A DNA stretch of 64,000 nucleotides from Paraburkholderia kururiensis JCM 10599 = LMG 19447. Its GTDB lineage: Bacteria; Pseudomonadota; Gammaproteobacteria; Burkholderiales; Burkholderiaceae. The translations under genes were made by a program, and so were the position numbers. The stretch lies in assembly GCF_003986935.1 (NCBI RefSeq), contig NZ_RJZE01000013.1:1-64000 (forward strand), written 5' to 3'. The notes under the pieces were generated by a model that had not been told where the DNA came from, made no database searches, and saw only the letters and a list, made by a program, of their open reading frames with translations. Below, one piece after another: positions 10,201-19,284 of this stretch. How positions within the stretch are numbered: position 1 is the stretch's first letter; every line of letters starts with the position of its first letter.

Positions 10201-10631
10201 GCGTGGCGAGCGGCCGTGAGGCAACGCTGCTGGCGTTCGACTACGGCGAGAAGCGCATCGGCGTCGCGCTCGGCAACTCTCTTACGCGCAGTGCCAGGCC
10301 GCTCACGGTGGTTCCCAACCGCAACCGCGATTACCGCTTCGAGGCCATCGGCAAGCTGATCGCCGAGTGGAAGCCGGACGTCCTCGTGGTTGGTTTGCCC
10401 TCGCATCCGGACGGCACGCCGCACGCCATGACACAGCAGGCGAAGCGCTTCGGCAATCAGCTCAACGGTCGCTTCAATCTGCCTGTCGTGTGGGTGGACG
10501 AGCGATATACGTCGGTAGACGCCGAAGCGCAGATTCGCGAGCGCGGCGGCGACACCGGGCAGCTCGATGCCGAAGCGGCCTCCATCATCCTCCAGCAGTA
10601 TCTGGACGAACTTTCCGATCATCCGCTATGA
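10197..10631 (+). CDS. ruvX: RuvX/YqgF, RNase H-fold nuclease
   Basis: The product is 144 aa. YqgF/RuvX proteins act in 16S rRNA 5' maturation and have been tied to Holliday-junction processing. FDYGEKRIGVALG carries the first catalytic Asp; VVGLPSHPDG and WVDERYTSVDAE carry the other acidic residues. It overlaps yqgE at its start and pyrR at its end (both ATGA), giving a tight three-gene operon. Confidence 0.93.
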   Translation: MSVASGREATLLAFDYGEKRIGVALGNSLTRSARPLTVVPNRNRDYRFEAIGKLIAEWKPDVLVVGLPSHPDGTPHAMTQQAKRFGNQLNGRFNLPVVWVDERYTSVDAEAQIRERGGDTGQLDAEAASIILQQYLDELSDHPL

Positions 10632-11143
10632 GTTCCATTGACGCCGAGGCGCTCTACCGCAGCGTCCTCGAACAGATTCGTGCCGCGTATGGCGATCAAC
10701 TGGGCCGTGCCGACGGCGCCGTGCTGGCCGGCATCTACAGCGGCGGCGCGTGGCTTGCCGAGCGCCTCGCGCGCGACCTCGGCGTGGCCGAATGGGGCGT
10801 CGTGAACGTGGCACTGCATCGCGACGACTACGCCAAGAAGGGACTGCACACGCAGGCGAGCCCCACGTCGCTGCCGTTCGAAGTGGACGATCGCCGCATC
10901 GTGCTCGTCGACGACGTGCTGTACACCGGCCGCACCGTGCGCGCGGCCATCAACGAGTTGTACGACTACGGCCGGCCTGCGGCCATCGAACTCGCCGTGC
11001 TGGCCGATCGCGGTGGCCGTGAACTGCCCGTGGCCGCACGTTTCGTGGGCGGTGTGGTGGACGTGCCCGCCGACGCCACGCTCGTGCTCGCACATGGCGA
11101 CGACGGCCGCTTCACGTTCCACACCGAACCGCGGCAGGCTTGA
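10628..11143 (+). CDS. pyrR: PyrR: uracil phosphoribosyltransferase-like regulator
   Basis: The product is 171 aa. It has the PRPP-binding loop VLVDDVLYTGRT near residues 96-107 and the DRGGREL segment near 130. PyrR binds pyr mRNA in Gram-positives; in proteobacteria it is mainly thought of as a uracil phosphoribosyltransferase homologue. I see no obvious attenuator in the 158 bases before pyrB, so RNA control is not supported here. ATG 10628 overlaps the ruvX stop. Confidence 0.92.
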   Translation: MSSIDAEALYRSVLEQIRAAYGDQLGRADGAVLAGIYSGGAWLAERLARDLGVAEWGVVNVALHRDDYAKKGLHTQASPTSLPFEVDDRRIVLVDDVLYTGRTVRAAINELYDYGRPAAIELAVLADRGGRELPVAARFVGGVVDVPADATLVLAHGDDGRFTFHTEPRQA

Positions 11144-11301
11144 AGGCAACATGCGCATGCCGCCGTCGGCGTTCGCGCGCTTCATGATGCTCCGCGTGAC
11201 GCACATCATGAACCGGGCGATCTGACGCCGCCCAGCGTGTACGTTTGCGCGCCGCGCGGGCAGGCATCTCGAAATACCCGTTTGAATCAGGCACATCATC
11301 C

Positions 11302-12342
11302 ATGAACACCTCCACCGCGGCACCCGGAAATCCTGCGGACCCCAGCGGCTCGGACGCTGCCGGCGACCGTTTTCGCTACGGCTTCCTGAAGGGCAACCCG
11401 CAACTCACGAAGAACGGCGAACTCAAGCATCTGCTGACCATCGAAGGGCTGCCGCGCGCCATCGTCACGCATATTCTCGACACGGCCGCGCAGTTCGTGA
11501 GCGTGACCGACCGCGAGGTCAAGAAGGTGCCGCTGTTGCGCGGGAAGTCCGTGTTCAACCTGTTCTTCGAGAACTCCACGCGCACGCGCACCACGTTCGA
11601 GATCGCGGCCAAGCGCCTCTCCGCAGACGTCATCAATCTCAACATCAACGCGTCGTCCACGAGCAAGGGCGAGTCGCTGCTCGACACCATCAACAACCTC
11701 TCCGCGATGCACGCGGACATGTTCGTGGTGCGCCACGCATCGAGCGGCGCGCCGTACCTGATCGCCGAGCACTGCGCGCCGCACGTGCACGTGATCAACG
11801 CCGGCGACGGCCGGCACGCGCACCCCACGCAGGGCCTGCTCGACATGTACACGATTCGCCACTACAAGCGCGATTTCACGCAACTGCGCGTGGCGATCGT
11901 GGGCGACATCCTGCACTCGCGCGTGGCACGCTCGGACATCCACGCGCTCACCACGCTCGGCGTGCCGGAAGTGCGCGCCATCGGTCCGCGCACGCTGTTG
12001 CCGGGCAATCTGGAGCAGATGGGCGTGCGCGTGTTCCACAACCTCGACGAGGGGCTGAAGGACGTCGACGTCATCATCATGCTGCGGCTGCAGAACGAGC
12101 GCATGAGCGGGGCGCTGCTGCCTTCCGCGCAGGAGTACTTCAAGAGCTGGGGCCTCACGCCGGAGCGCCTTGCGCTGGCGCGGCCCGACGCCATCGTCAT
12201 GCACCCCGGCCCGATGAATCGCGGCGTGGAAATCGATTCGCAGGTGGCCGACGGCCCGCAGTCGGTGATCCTCAACCAGGTGACGTTCGGCATCGCCGTG
12301 CGCATGGCGGTGATGGGCATCGTCGCGGGCAACAACGACTGA
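11302..12342 (+). CDS. pyrB: aspartate carbamoyltransferase catalytic subunit
   Basis: The product is 346 aa. It condenses aspartate and carbamoyl phosphate, the committed step of pyrimidine synthesis. The carbamoyl-phosphate loop FFENSTRTRTTFE, HPTQGLLD, VGDILHSRVARS and HPGPMNRGVEI are all present. The roughly 30-residue N-terminal extension rich in Pro/Ser/Gly is typical of the long class A chains found in Pseudomonas, which carry the regulatory site and need the PyrC' partner. ATG 11302 fits this extension. The partner gene follows 68 bases later. Confidence 0.95.
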   Translation: MNTSTAAPGNPADPSGSDAAGDRFRYGFLKGNPQLTKNGELKHLLTIEGLPRAIVTHILDTAAQFVSVTDREVKKVPLLRGKSVFNLFFENSTRTRTTFEIAAKRLSADVINLNINASSTSKGESLLDTINNLSAMHADMFVVRHASSGAPYLIAEHCAPHVHVINAGDGRHAHPTQGLLDMYTIRHYKRDFTQLRVAIVGDILHSRVARSDIHALTTLGVPEVRAIGPRTLLPGNLEQMGVRVFHNLDEGLKDVDVIIMLRLQNERMSGALLPSAQEYFKSWGLTPERLALARPDAIVMHPGPMNRGVEIDSQVADGPQSVILNQVTFGIAVRMAVMGIVAGNND

Positions 12343-12410
12343 ACTCCACACACGCATTTCGAGGCGACACCGCCACGATACAGCCAGGGCACGCATAACA
12401 AAGGCAGCGC

Positions 12411-13691
12411 ATGAAGATTCATATTCAGGGCGGCACGGTCATCGATCCGGCAGCCGGCACCGAACAGCAGCAGGACGTATTCATCGCGGCGGGCAAGGTC
12501 GTCGCGCTCGGCAACGCGCCCGCCGACTTCCACGCGGCGAAGACCATCGACGCACGCGGCCTCGTGGTGGCCCCGGGTCTCGTCGATCTCTCGGCGCGTC
12601 TGCGCGAGCCCGGCTACGAGCACAAGGCCACGCTCGAATCGGAAATGGCGGCTGCGCTCGCAGGCGGCGTGACGAGCCTCGTGTGTCCGCCCGACACCGA
12701 CCCGGTGCTCGACGAACCGGGCCTCGTGGAGATGCTCAAGTTCCGCGCGCGCAACCTCAACCAGGCGCACGTGTATCCGCTGGGTGCGCTCACAGTGGGC
12801 CTCAAGGGGCAGGTGATCACCGAGATGGTGGAACTCACCGAGTCCGGCTGCGTGGCGTTCTCGCAGGCCGACCAGCCTATCGTCGATACGCAGGTCATGT
12901 TGCGCGCGCTGCAGTACGCGAGCACGTACGGCTACACCGCGTGGCTGCGTCCGCTTGACGCGTATCTCGCGAAGGGTGGCGTGGCGGCCAGCGGCGCGGT
13001 GGCGTCGCGGCTCGGTCTCTCGGGCGTGCCGGTGTCCGCCGAGACCATCGCGCTGCACACCATTTTCGAACTCGTGCGCGTGACGGGCGCGCGCGTGCAT
13101 CTGGCGCATATCTCGTCGGCGGCGGGCGTGAGCCTGATGCGCGCGGCCAAGGCCGAAGGGTTGCCCGTGACCTGCGACGTCACGATCAATCACGTGCATC
13201 TGATCGACATGGACATCGGCTACTTCGATTCGCAATTCCGGCTCGACCCGCCGCTGCGCCAGCAGCGCGATCGCGACGCGATTCGCGCGGGGCTGATCGA
13301 CGGCACCATCGACGCGATTTGCTCCGACCACACGCCCGTGGACGACGACGAAAAGCTGCTGCCGTTCGCCGAAGCGACGCCCGGCTCGACAGGCCTCGAA
13401 CTGTTGCTCTCGCTCACCGTGAAGTGGGCGAGCGAGGCCGGCGTGCCGCTCGCGAAGGCGCTCGACCGCATCACGGCTGGCGCCGCGGACGTGCTGAAAC
13501 TGCCGGCCGGACGTATCGCCGTGGGCGACGTGGCCGACGTGTGCGTGTTCGATCCCGACACGCACTGGCGCGTGGACCCGCGCACGCTCAAGAGCCAGGG
13601 ACACAACTCGCCGTTCCTCGGCTACGAGCTGCCGGCGCGCGTGCGCGCGACGATCGTCTCGGGGCACGTGGCGTTCGAGCAGCAACGCTGA
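12411..13691 (+). CDS. pyrC: inactive dihydroorotase homologue PyrC' (ATCase partner)
   Basis: The product is 426 aa with the amidohydrolase fold. Active dihydroorotases carry D-x-H-x-H in strand 1 to bind zinc; here residues 59-63 read D-L-S-A-R, so both histidines are gone, although the following LREPG is kept. CSDHTPV remains near residue 304. In Pseudomonas, such a PyrC' has no dihydroorotase activity and instead holds the 6+6 aspartate carbamoyltransferase complex together. Position directly after pyrB and the missing ligands support the same role. An active pyrC must lie elsewhere. Confidence 0.9.
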   Translation: MKIHIQGGTVIDPAAGTEQQQDVFIAAGKVVALGNAPADFHAAKTIDARGLVVAPGLVDLSARLREPGYEHKATLESEMAAALAGGVTSLVCPPDTDPVLDEPGLVEMLKFRARNLNQAHVYPLGALTVGLKGQVITEMVELTESGCVAFSQADQPIVDTQVMLRALQYASTYGYTAWLRPLDAYLAKGGVAASGAVASRLGLSGVPVSAETIALHTIFELVRVTGARVHLAHISSAAGVSLMRAAKAEGLPVTCDVTINHVHLIDMDIGYFDSQFRLDPPLRQQRDRDAIRAGLIDGTIDAICSDHTPVDDDEKLLPFAEATPGSTGLELLLSLTVKWASEAGVPLAKALDRITAGAADVLKLPAGRIAVGDVADVCVFDPDTHWRVDPRTLKSQGHNSPFLGYELPARVRATIVSGHVAFEQQR

Positions 13692-13721
13692 CCCGGCAGA
13701 ATCGATTCGACGGCACTGAAC

Positions 13722-14558
13722 ATGAAGATCGCGTTTCGCAAGATCAGCATTGTGCTTCACCTCCTGCACGGCATGTGGACCGTCGCGACGCGCTTTTCGC
13801 GCGCCTCGGCCGAAACGCGCACGCAGCTGACGCGCGCATGGTCGCTCAAGCTGCTGCGCCTCGCCGGCGTGCGGCTCGTCGTGCACAACGACGCCGCGCG
13901 GCTCGACGAAGGCGTGCTGGTGGTGAGCAACCACGTGTCGTGGATCGACATCTACGTGATCAACGCCTGGCGGCCTACGCCGTTCGTGTCCAAGGCGGAG
14001 ATCCGCAACTGGCCGGTGGTGGGGTGGCTCGCGCACAAGCTCGACACGGTGTTCATCCACCGCGAGAAGCGCAGCGACGCGAAGCGCATCATGCACGAGC
14101 TGGCGTCGCGGCTCGACAGCGGCGCGCGCATGTGCGTCTTTCCCGAAGGCACGACGTCGGACGGCCGCGGCGTGCTGCCGTTTCACTCGAACCTGTTCCA
14201 GGCGCCGGTATCGGCGTCGCGGCCGGTGCAGCCCGTCTGTCTGATGTATGAGGAGGCGAACGGACGGCAGTCCGTGGCGCCTGCTTACATTGACGACGTG
14301 TCGCTTGGCCAGTCGCTCGATGCGTTGCTGCGCGCGGGTCCGCTCACCGCGCACGTCTATATCGGCGAGGCGCTCGCGCCGGGCGCGGACCGGCGTGCGC
14401 TTGCGGCCGAAGCGGAGGCCGCGGTGAAGCGGGCGCTGGAGGCACTGCAGGGTGGAGAGAGAGGGGACGCGGCGCGCGAACAAGCGACCGAGGCGCCCGA
14501 CTCCGGGCAGGCTGCGCACGAGAGCGGGCCAGGCAGCGATACGTTGGCCGCGGGATGA
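13722..14558 (+). CDS. 1-acyl-sn-glycerol-3-phosphate acyltransferase family protein
   Basis: The product is 278 aa. NHVSWID near residues 70-76 is the H-x4-D catalytic motif, and FPEGTTSDGRG near 140-150 is the substrate-phosphate motif. An N-terminal hydrophobic helix would tether it to the inner membrane. It probably transfers an acyl chain to lysophosphatidate or a similar lysolipid. The last 50 or so residues are charged low-complexity sequence. It follows pyrC' by 30 bases and likely shares its transcript. The substrate cannot be read from sequence. Confidence 0.85.
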   Translation: MKIAFRKISIVLHLLHGMWTVATRFSRASAETRTQLTRAWSLKLLRLAGVRLVVHNDAARLDEGVLVVSNHVSWIDIYVINAWRPTPFVSKAEIRNWPVVGWLAHKLDTVFIHREKRSDAKRIMHELASRLDSGARMCVFPEGTTSDGRGVLPFHSNLFQAPVSASRPVQPVCLMYEEANGRQSVAPAYIDDVSLGQSLDALLRAGPLTAHVYIGEALAPGADRRALAAEAEAAVKRALEALQGGERGDAAREQATEAPDSGQAAHESGPGSDTLAAG

Positions 14559-14594
14559 GGCGGCGCGGGCCAATCGCGCCGCGTGCTGCAACTG

Positions 14595-15533
14595 ATGAAC
14601 AGGTATCTGGGAGTAGAGAAATTGGGCTTTCCTTCTGAGCAAACGGGCAGGCGCGTACTGATTACCGGGGCTCGCGGCTTCACCGGCGCGTATGTTCGCG
14701 ACGAGTTGCAGCGTGCCGGGTATGAGGTGGTTGGCGCGGTCGGCCACACGCATACCGCCGAGGCGAACGAGCATGTGCTCGACATCACGTCGCTGGAGGC
14801 GTGCCGCCGCGTGATCGGCGAAGTGCGCCCCACGCACATCGTGCATCTGGCGGCGATCAGCTTTGTTGCACACGACGACGCGCTTGACATGTATCGCGTC
14901 AACGTGCTGGGCACGCTGAATCTCTTGCAGGCCTGTGTCGACGTGGGCGTGCAGCCCCAAAAGATTCTGGTGGCAAGCAGCGCGAACGTGTACGGAAACG
15001 CGGCGGGCGTGGTCGATGAGAACGTGATGCCCGCGCCCGTGAACCACTACGCTGCAAGCAAGCTCGCGATGGAGCATCTCGTGCGCACGTGGTTCGACCG
15101 GCTGCCGATCGTCATGACCCGGCCCTTCAACTACACGGGCCGCGGCCAGGAAAGCCGCTTCCTTGTGCCGAAGATCGTCTCGCACTTCGTGCAGCGCAAG
15201 CCCTTCATCGAACTGGGCAATCTCGACGTGGCGCGCGACTTCTCCGATGTGCGCGTGGTGGCCGCGACTTACCGTGCGCTGCTCGAATCCGAGGCGGCGT
15301 GCGGGCAGACGGTCAACGTCTGTAGCGAACACGCGCGTACGTTGCACGAGGTTATCGACATGGTGCGCGAAGCCTCGGGTCACGATCTCGAGGTGCGCGT
15401 CAATCCGGCGTTCGTGAGGGCGAACGAGGTGAAGGTGCTCGTCGGGTCCGCGGCCCGGTTGCGCAGCCTCGTGCCCGACGTGAAGCCCATCGACTTCGCC
15501 GAAACGATCAAGTGGATGGTCGGCCCGGCGTAA
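14595..15533 (+). CDS. rmd: probable GDP-4-keto-6-deoxy-D-mannose reductase
   Basis: About 312 aa, an extended short-chain dehydrogenase. The NAD(P)-binding GARGFTGAY (family GxxGxxG), the catalytic YAASK and the RPFNYTGRGQ plus IELGNLDVARDFSDVR blocks are characteristic of the Rmd/Gmd group. Rmd reduces the Gmd product to GDP-D-rhamnose; gmd is at 21287-22321 and manC at 29532-30983. GTG 14583, ATG 14595 and TTG 14622 are in-frame starts; TTG has the best Shine-Dalgarno (GGGAGTAGAG). It ends 33 bases from the convergent apaH. It lies in high-GC DNA, outside the AT-richer part of the locus. Confidence 0.78.
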   Translation: MNRYLGVEKLGFPSEQTGRRVLITGARGFTGAYVRDELQRAGYEVVGAVGHTHTAEANEHVLDITSLEACRRVIGEVRPTHIVHLAAISFVAHDDALDMYRVNVLGTLNLLQACVDVGVQPQKILVASSANVYGNAAGVVDENVMPAPVNHYAASKLAMEHLVRTWFDRLPIVMTRPFNYTGRGQESRFLVPKIVSHFVQRKPFIELGNLDVARDFSDVRVVAATYRALLESEAACGQTVNVCSEHARTLHEVIDMVREASGHDLEVRVNPAFVRANEVKVLVGSAARLRSLVPDVKPIDFAETIKWMVGPA

Positions 15534-15566
15534 GGGTGGGGTGGCTGGAGTGGGGCCAGCGCGCGG

Positions 15567-16421
15567 TCACTCGAACTCGGCGCGGCACCCCGAGCATTCC
15601 ACCTGCACGACCGTCCTTGCGCCGGGTTCGTTCGTGAGACGTACCGCGGACAACTGGTTGCCCCAGACGCACCCGGTGTCGAGGCCGATCAGATTGTCCC
15701 GCATGGTGAGGCCCAGGGCGGCCCAATGACCGAAGACGACGGTCGTGTTGGCCGTCTTGCGGCCGGGAACGTCGAACCAGGGCAGGCATCCGGGCGGCGC
15801 GGCATCGAGCGGACCACTCGAGGTGAAATCCATCGCGCCATCTGCCGTGCAAAAGCGTAGACGGGTCAGCGCGGCGCAGGTGATGCGCAGGCGGTCTATC
15901 CCTTTCAGGTCGGACGACCACCGGCTCGGCTTGTTGCCGTAAAGGCCGGCGAGCGTTTCCTTCCAGTCCGGAGCGCGCAGCGCGCGCTGCAGGTCGTCGG
16001 CCAGTTCCAGCGTCAGGTCGACGTCCCATTGCGGCAGCGCGCCTGCATGAACGAGCAACATGCCGTTCTCATAATGGGCGATGGGGCGATGGCGTATCCA
16101 GTGAAGCAGGTCCGCCGCATCCGGCGCGGCGAGAATTTCCGCGATCGTGTCGCCCTTCTTGATGTTGCGGATGCCCGCCGATACCGACAGCAGATGCAGA
16201 TCGTGATTGCCGAGCACGGTAGTCGCGCGATCGCCCAGTTCGATGACGTCACGCAGCGTGGCAAGCGATTCGCGGCCGCGGTTGATGATGTCGCCGGCGA
16301 ACCAGAGGGGCGTGTCCGGCGAAGGGGCAACCTTCTCGAGCAATTGCCGGAACTGGCTGCGGCAGCCTTGCAGATCACCGAAGGCGATGGGGCTGGGCGG
16401 CGGGGTGAGGTGAGAAGTCAT
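15567..16421 (-). CDS. apaH: diadenosine tetraphosphatase (symmetrical Ap4A hydrolase)
   Basis: The product is 284 aa. It splits Ap4A into two ADP and can decap Np4-capped RNA. It has the metallophosphatase set: FGDLQGC, GDIINRG, GNHDLHLL and later HAG and FGHWA. I chose ATG 16421 (MTSHLTPPPSPIAFGDLQGC) because it puts the first motif near residue 15 as in the family; the frame stays open far upstream but without similarity. It is transcribed away from rfbB, so the two share the spacer 16422-16604. Confidence 0.93.
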   Translation of the reverse strand: MTSHLTPPPSPIAFGDLQGCRSQFRQLLEKVAPSPDTPLWFAGDIINRGRESLATLRDVIELGDRATTVLGNHDLHLLSVSAGIRNIKKGDTIAEILAAPDAADLLHWIRHRPIAHYENGMLLVHAGALPQWDVDLTLELADDLQRALRAPDWKETLAGLYGNKPSRWSSDLKGIDRLRITCAALTRLRFCTADGAMDFTSSGPLDAAPPGCLPWFDVPGRKTANTTVVFGHWAALGLTMRDNLIGLDTGCVWGNQLSAVRLTNEPGARTVVQVECSGCRAEFE

Positions 16422-16604
16422 TGGCCAGGGGAATTGAGCGGAAACGCACAAATACGGTCCGAAAAGGCACGCAGAATGCAGTCTGAGCGAGCGCTGGAGC
16501 GGGCCGGCAGCGTGACATAATAGCTTCTCCAGCGCAGTACCGTGGTTTCGCTGCCGCCCTGTACCGTCGGACAGGCGAGGCAGTATCGATTCAGAGGAAA
16601 TGGA
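16422..16604. promoter_or_regulatory. divergent promoter region apaH / rfbB
   Basis: 183 bases between two divergent genes. CATAAT at 16516-16521 is a possible -10 for rfbB but its -35 is weak. AGAGGAAATGG just before ATG 16605 is the rfbB ribosome binding site. I found no JUMPstart/ops element (GGCGGTAG). Confidence 0.4.
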
Positions 16605-17669
16605 ATGATTCTGGTGACAGGCGGCGCGGGCTTCATTGGCGCCAATTTCGTGCTCGACTGGCTGCGCGATGGCAACGAGCCGGTCGTAAACGTCGACAAA
16701 CTGACCTACGCGGGCAACGCCGAAACGCTTGCGCCGCTGTCGTCGGATGAACGGCACGTGTTCGTGCGCGAAGACATCTGCGACCGTGCGGCAATGGATG
16801 CGCTCTTTTCGACGTACAAGCCACGCGCCGTCGTTCACTTCGCTGCCGAAAGCCACGTGGACCGCTCCATTCACGGCCCGGGCGAATTCGTTCAGACCAA
16901 CGTGGTGGGAACGTTCACGCTGCTCGAAGCGGCACGTGCCTACTGGGGCGGCCTCAGCGACGGCGAAAGGGATTCGTTCCGTTTTCTGCACGTGTCCACG
17001 GACGAAGTATTCGGCTCCCTCGCTCCTGCCGATGCGGCGTTCAGCGAAGTCACTGCATACGCGCCCAATAGCCCGTACTCGGCGAGCAAGGCGGCCTCCG
17101 ACCATTTCGTGCGGGCCTACCACCACACCTATGGCTTGCCGACGCTGACCACCAACTGTTCCAACAACTACGGCCCTTACCAGTTTCCCGAAAAGCTCAT
17201 TCCGCTCACTATCATCAACGCGCTGGCGGGCAAACGCCTGCCGGTTTATGGCGACGGCTCCAACGTGCGCGACTGGCTTTATGTCGGCGACCATTGCGCG
17301 GCCATCCGTACGGTGCTTGCACGGGGAACGCCGGGCGAGACGTACAACATCGGCGGATGGAACGAGAAGAAGAACATCGAGGTCGTGCGCACGATCTGCG
17401 GTTTGCTCGACGAGTTGCGGCCGGCGGGCGAAGGCGCCCGATACGAATCACAGATCGAGTTCGTCAAGGACCGACCCGGCCATGACCAGCGCTACGCCAT
17501 CGATGCCACGAAGATCGAACGGGAACTCGGCTGGCGGCCGGCGGAAACGTTCGAGACCGGATTGAGGAAGACCGTTCAGTGGTACCTCGATCATGCCGCG
17601 TGGGTGCAGGGCGTGACGAGCGGCAGCTATCGCCACTGGATCGAACAGCACTACGCGCCGCAAAGCTGA
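16605..17669 (+). CDS. rfbB: dTDP-glucose 4,6-dehydratase
   Basis: The product is 354 aa. It converts dTDP-glucose to dTDP-4-keto-6-deoxyglucose, step 2 of dTDP-L-rhamnose synthesis. TGGAGFIGANFV binds NAD, HVSTDEVFG holds catalytic Thr/Asp/Glu near residues 130-138, YSASKAASDH is the YxxxK block, and NNYGPYQFPEKLIP is typical. ATG 16605 is the family start; an open frame extends upstream to 16542. It heads rfbBAC, with rfbA 10 bases on. Confidence 0.96.
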   Translation: MILVTGGAGFIGANFVLDWLRDGNEPVVNVDKLTYAGNAETLAPLSSDERHVFVREDICDRAAMDALFSTYKPRAVVHFAAESHVDRSIHGPGEFVQTNVVGTFTLLEAARAYWGGLSDGERDSFRFLHVSTDEVFGSLAPADAAFSEVTAYAPNSPYSASKAASDHFVRAYHHTYGLPTLTTNCSNNYGPYQFPEKLIPLTIINALAGKRLPVYGDGSNVRDWLYVGDHCAAIRTVLARGTPGETYNIGGWNEKKNIEVVRTICGLLDELRPAGEGARYESQIEFVKDRPGHDQRYAIDATKIERELGWRPAETFETGLRKTVQWYLDHAAWVQGVTSGSYRHWIEQHYAPQS

Positions 17670-17679
17670 GGGGGCGGTC

Positions 17680-18561
17680 ATGTCACGTAAGGGCATTATC
17701 CTGGCCGGCGGTTCCGGCACCCGGCTCTACCCCATCACGCACGCGGTGTCGAAGCAGTTGCTGCCGGTGTACGACAAGCCGATGGTCTACTACCCGCTCT
17801 CCACGCTCATGCTGGCCGGCATTCGCGACGTGCTGGTCATCTCGACGCCGGCGGACACGCCTCGCTTCCAGTCGATGCTGGGCGACGGCAGCCAGTGGGG
17901 AATGAATCTTCAATACGCCGTGCAGCCGTCGCCCGATGGGCTCGCGCAGGCGTTCATCATCGGACGCGATTTCGTGGGCGGCGATCCCTCGGCGTTGATT
18001 CTGGGCGACAACATCTTCTACGGTCACGATCTGGCGCGGCAACTCGACGCGGCGAACACGCGGGACGTGGGCGCAACGGTCTTTGCCTACCATGTAACCG
18101 ACCCGGAGCGCTATGGCGTCGTGGAGTTCGACGATCAGTTCCGTGCGTGCTCCATCGAAGAGAAACCTTCGCGCCCGCGCTCCAACTACGCGGTCACGGG
18201 GCTGTACTTCTACGACAACGACGTGTGCGACATCGCAGCGGACATCAAACCGTCCGCGCGCGGCGAGCTTGAAATCACCGACGTCAACTCCCGATACCTC
18301 GAAGCAGCCAGGCTGCACGTCGAAATCATGGGACGCGGTTACGCCTGGCTCGACACGGGAACACACGATTCGCTGATCGAAGCAGCCACGTTCATTGCCA
18401 CACTCCAGAAACGGCAGGGCTTGATGGTGGCGTGCCCCGAAGAGATCGCCTTCAGAAACCGCTGGATCGACGCCGCGCAAGTGGAGCGCCTTGCTGCACC
18501 GCTTGCGAAGAATGGTTACGGCGCCTACCTGCTCAAGCTACTTTCGGAACCCATCGCATGA
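17680..18561 (+). CDS. rfbA: glucose-1-phosphate thymidylyltransferase
   Basis: The product is 293 aa. It makes dTDP-glucose from dTTP and glucose-1-phosphate. The nucleotide-binding GGSGTRLYPITHAVSKQLLP, YDKPMVYYPL, LGDNIFYGHDL and EEKPSRPRSNYAVTGLYFYD are the RmlA signatures. It is subject to feedback by dTDP-rhamnose in other species. The stop overlaps the rfbC start (ATGA), so the two are coupled. Confidence 0.97.
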   Translation: MSRKGIILAGGSGTRLYPITHAVSKQLLPVYDKPMVYYPLSTLMLAGIRDVLVISTPADTPRFQSMLGDGSQWGMNLQYAVQPSPDGLAQAFIIGRDFVGGDPSALILGDNIFYGHDLARQLDAANTRDVGATVFAYHVTDPERYGVVEFDDQFRACSIEEKPSRPRSNYAVTGLYFYDNDVCDIAADIKPSARGELEITDVNSRYLEAARLHVEIMGRGYAWLDTGTHDSLIEAATFIATLQKRQGLMVACPEEIAFRNRWIDAAQVERLAAPLAKNGYGAYLLKLLSEPIA

Positions 18562-19109
18562 AAATAACCGTTACGCCTACCACGCTGCCTGAGGTGAAAA
18601 TTATCGAACCGAAGGTCTTCGCGGACGCGCGCGGCTTTTTCTTCGAAAGCTTCAATGCGCAGGAGTTTGCCGAAGCCGTGGGCGAAGAAGCCTGCTTCGT
18701 GCAGGACAACCATTCGAGGTCGGCGAAGAACGTTTTGCGCGGCCTGCACTACCAGGTCGAGCGACCGCAGGGCAAGCTCGTGCGCGTGATCGCCGGCGAG
18801 GTTTTCGACGTTGCGGTGGATATCCGCAAGAACTCGCCGAACTTCGGCAAATGGGCCGGCGTTCGGCTGAGCGCCGACAACAAGCGGCAACTCTGGATTC
18901 CGGGCGGCTTCGCGCATGGCTTCCTTGTGCTGTCCGAGTCCGCGGAGTTCCTGTACAAGACGACCGACTACTGGTTCCCCGAGCATGAGCGGTGTCTGCT
19001 GTGGAACGATGCGGACGTCGGCGTGGCGTGGCCGCTCGAAGGCGAGCCGCTGCTGGCAGCGAAGGACGCCGCAGGCAAGCGGCTCGTTGAGGCGGAGGTG
19101 TACGCATGA
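18558..19109 (+). CDS. rfbC: dTDP-4-dehydrorhamnose 3,5-epimerase
   Basis: The product is 183 aa, the normal RmlC length. It epimerises dTDP-4-keto-6-deoxyglucose at C3 and C5. DARGFFFESFN, the catalytic His in NVLRGLHYQ, GEVFDVAVDIRKNSP and WIPGGFAHGFLVLSE are conserved. ATG 18558 overlaps the rfbA stop. The 175 bases after it, before rfbD, hold no gene that I can support. Confidence 0.96.
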   Translation: MKITVTPTTLPEVKIIEPKVFADARGFFFESFNAQEFAEAVGEEACFVQDNHSRSAKNVLRGLHYQVERPQGKLVRVIAGEVFDVAVDIRKNSPNFGKWAGVRLSADNKRQLWIPGGFAHGFLVLSESAEFLYKTTDYWFPEHERCLLWNDADVGVAWPLEGEPLLAAKDAAGKRLVEAEVYA

Positions 19110-19284
19110 GCGTCGCTCGCGGCTTCGGGCGTACTGAGAAGGTCGTCCGTCATGTTACGGGCGCGTCTATTCGTTGGGCGGTGTTGATCCGTTGATCATC
19201 TGGCCCGTATTTCATATATCGCGTCTTGATGTGGTCGGCCTCGAAGGCGACATCGAGTTCGCATGCTTCTGATGTCACTTCTCC

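Noticed and set aside
11862..15383. A minus-strand open frame of over 1,100 codons opposite pyrB, pyrC' and the acyltransferase
   Set aside because: It is the mirror of GC-rich codon bias. The translation is His/Arg-rich without motifs, and the plus strand carries well-supported genes throughout.
16422..16604. JUMPstart/ops element before the rhamnose genes
   Set aside because: No GGCGGTAG or close variant found in this spacer.
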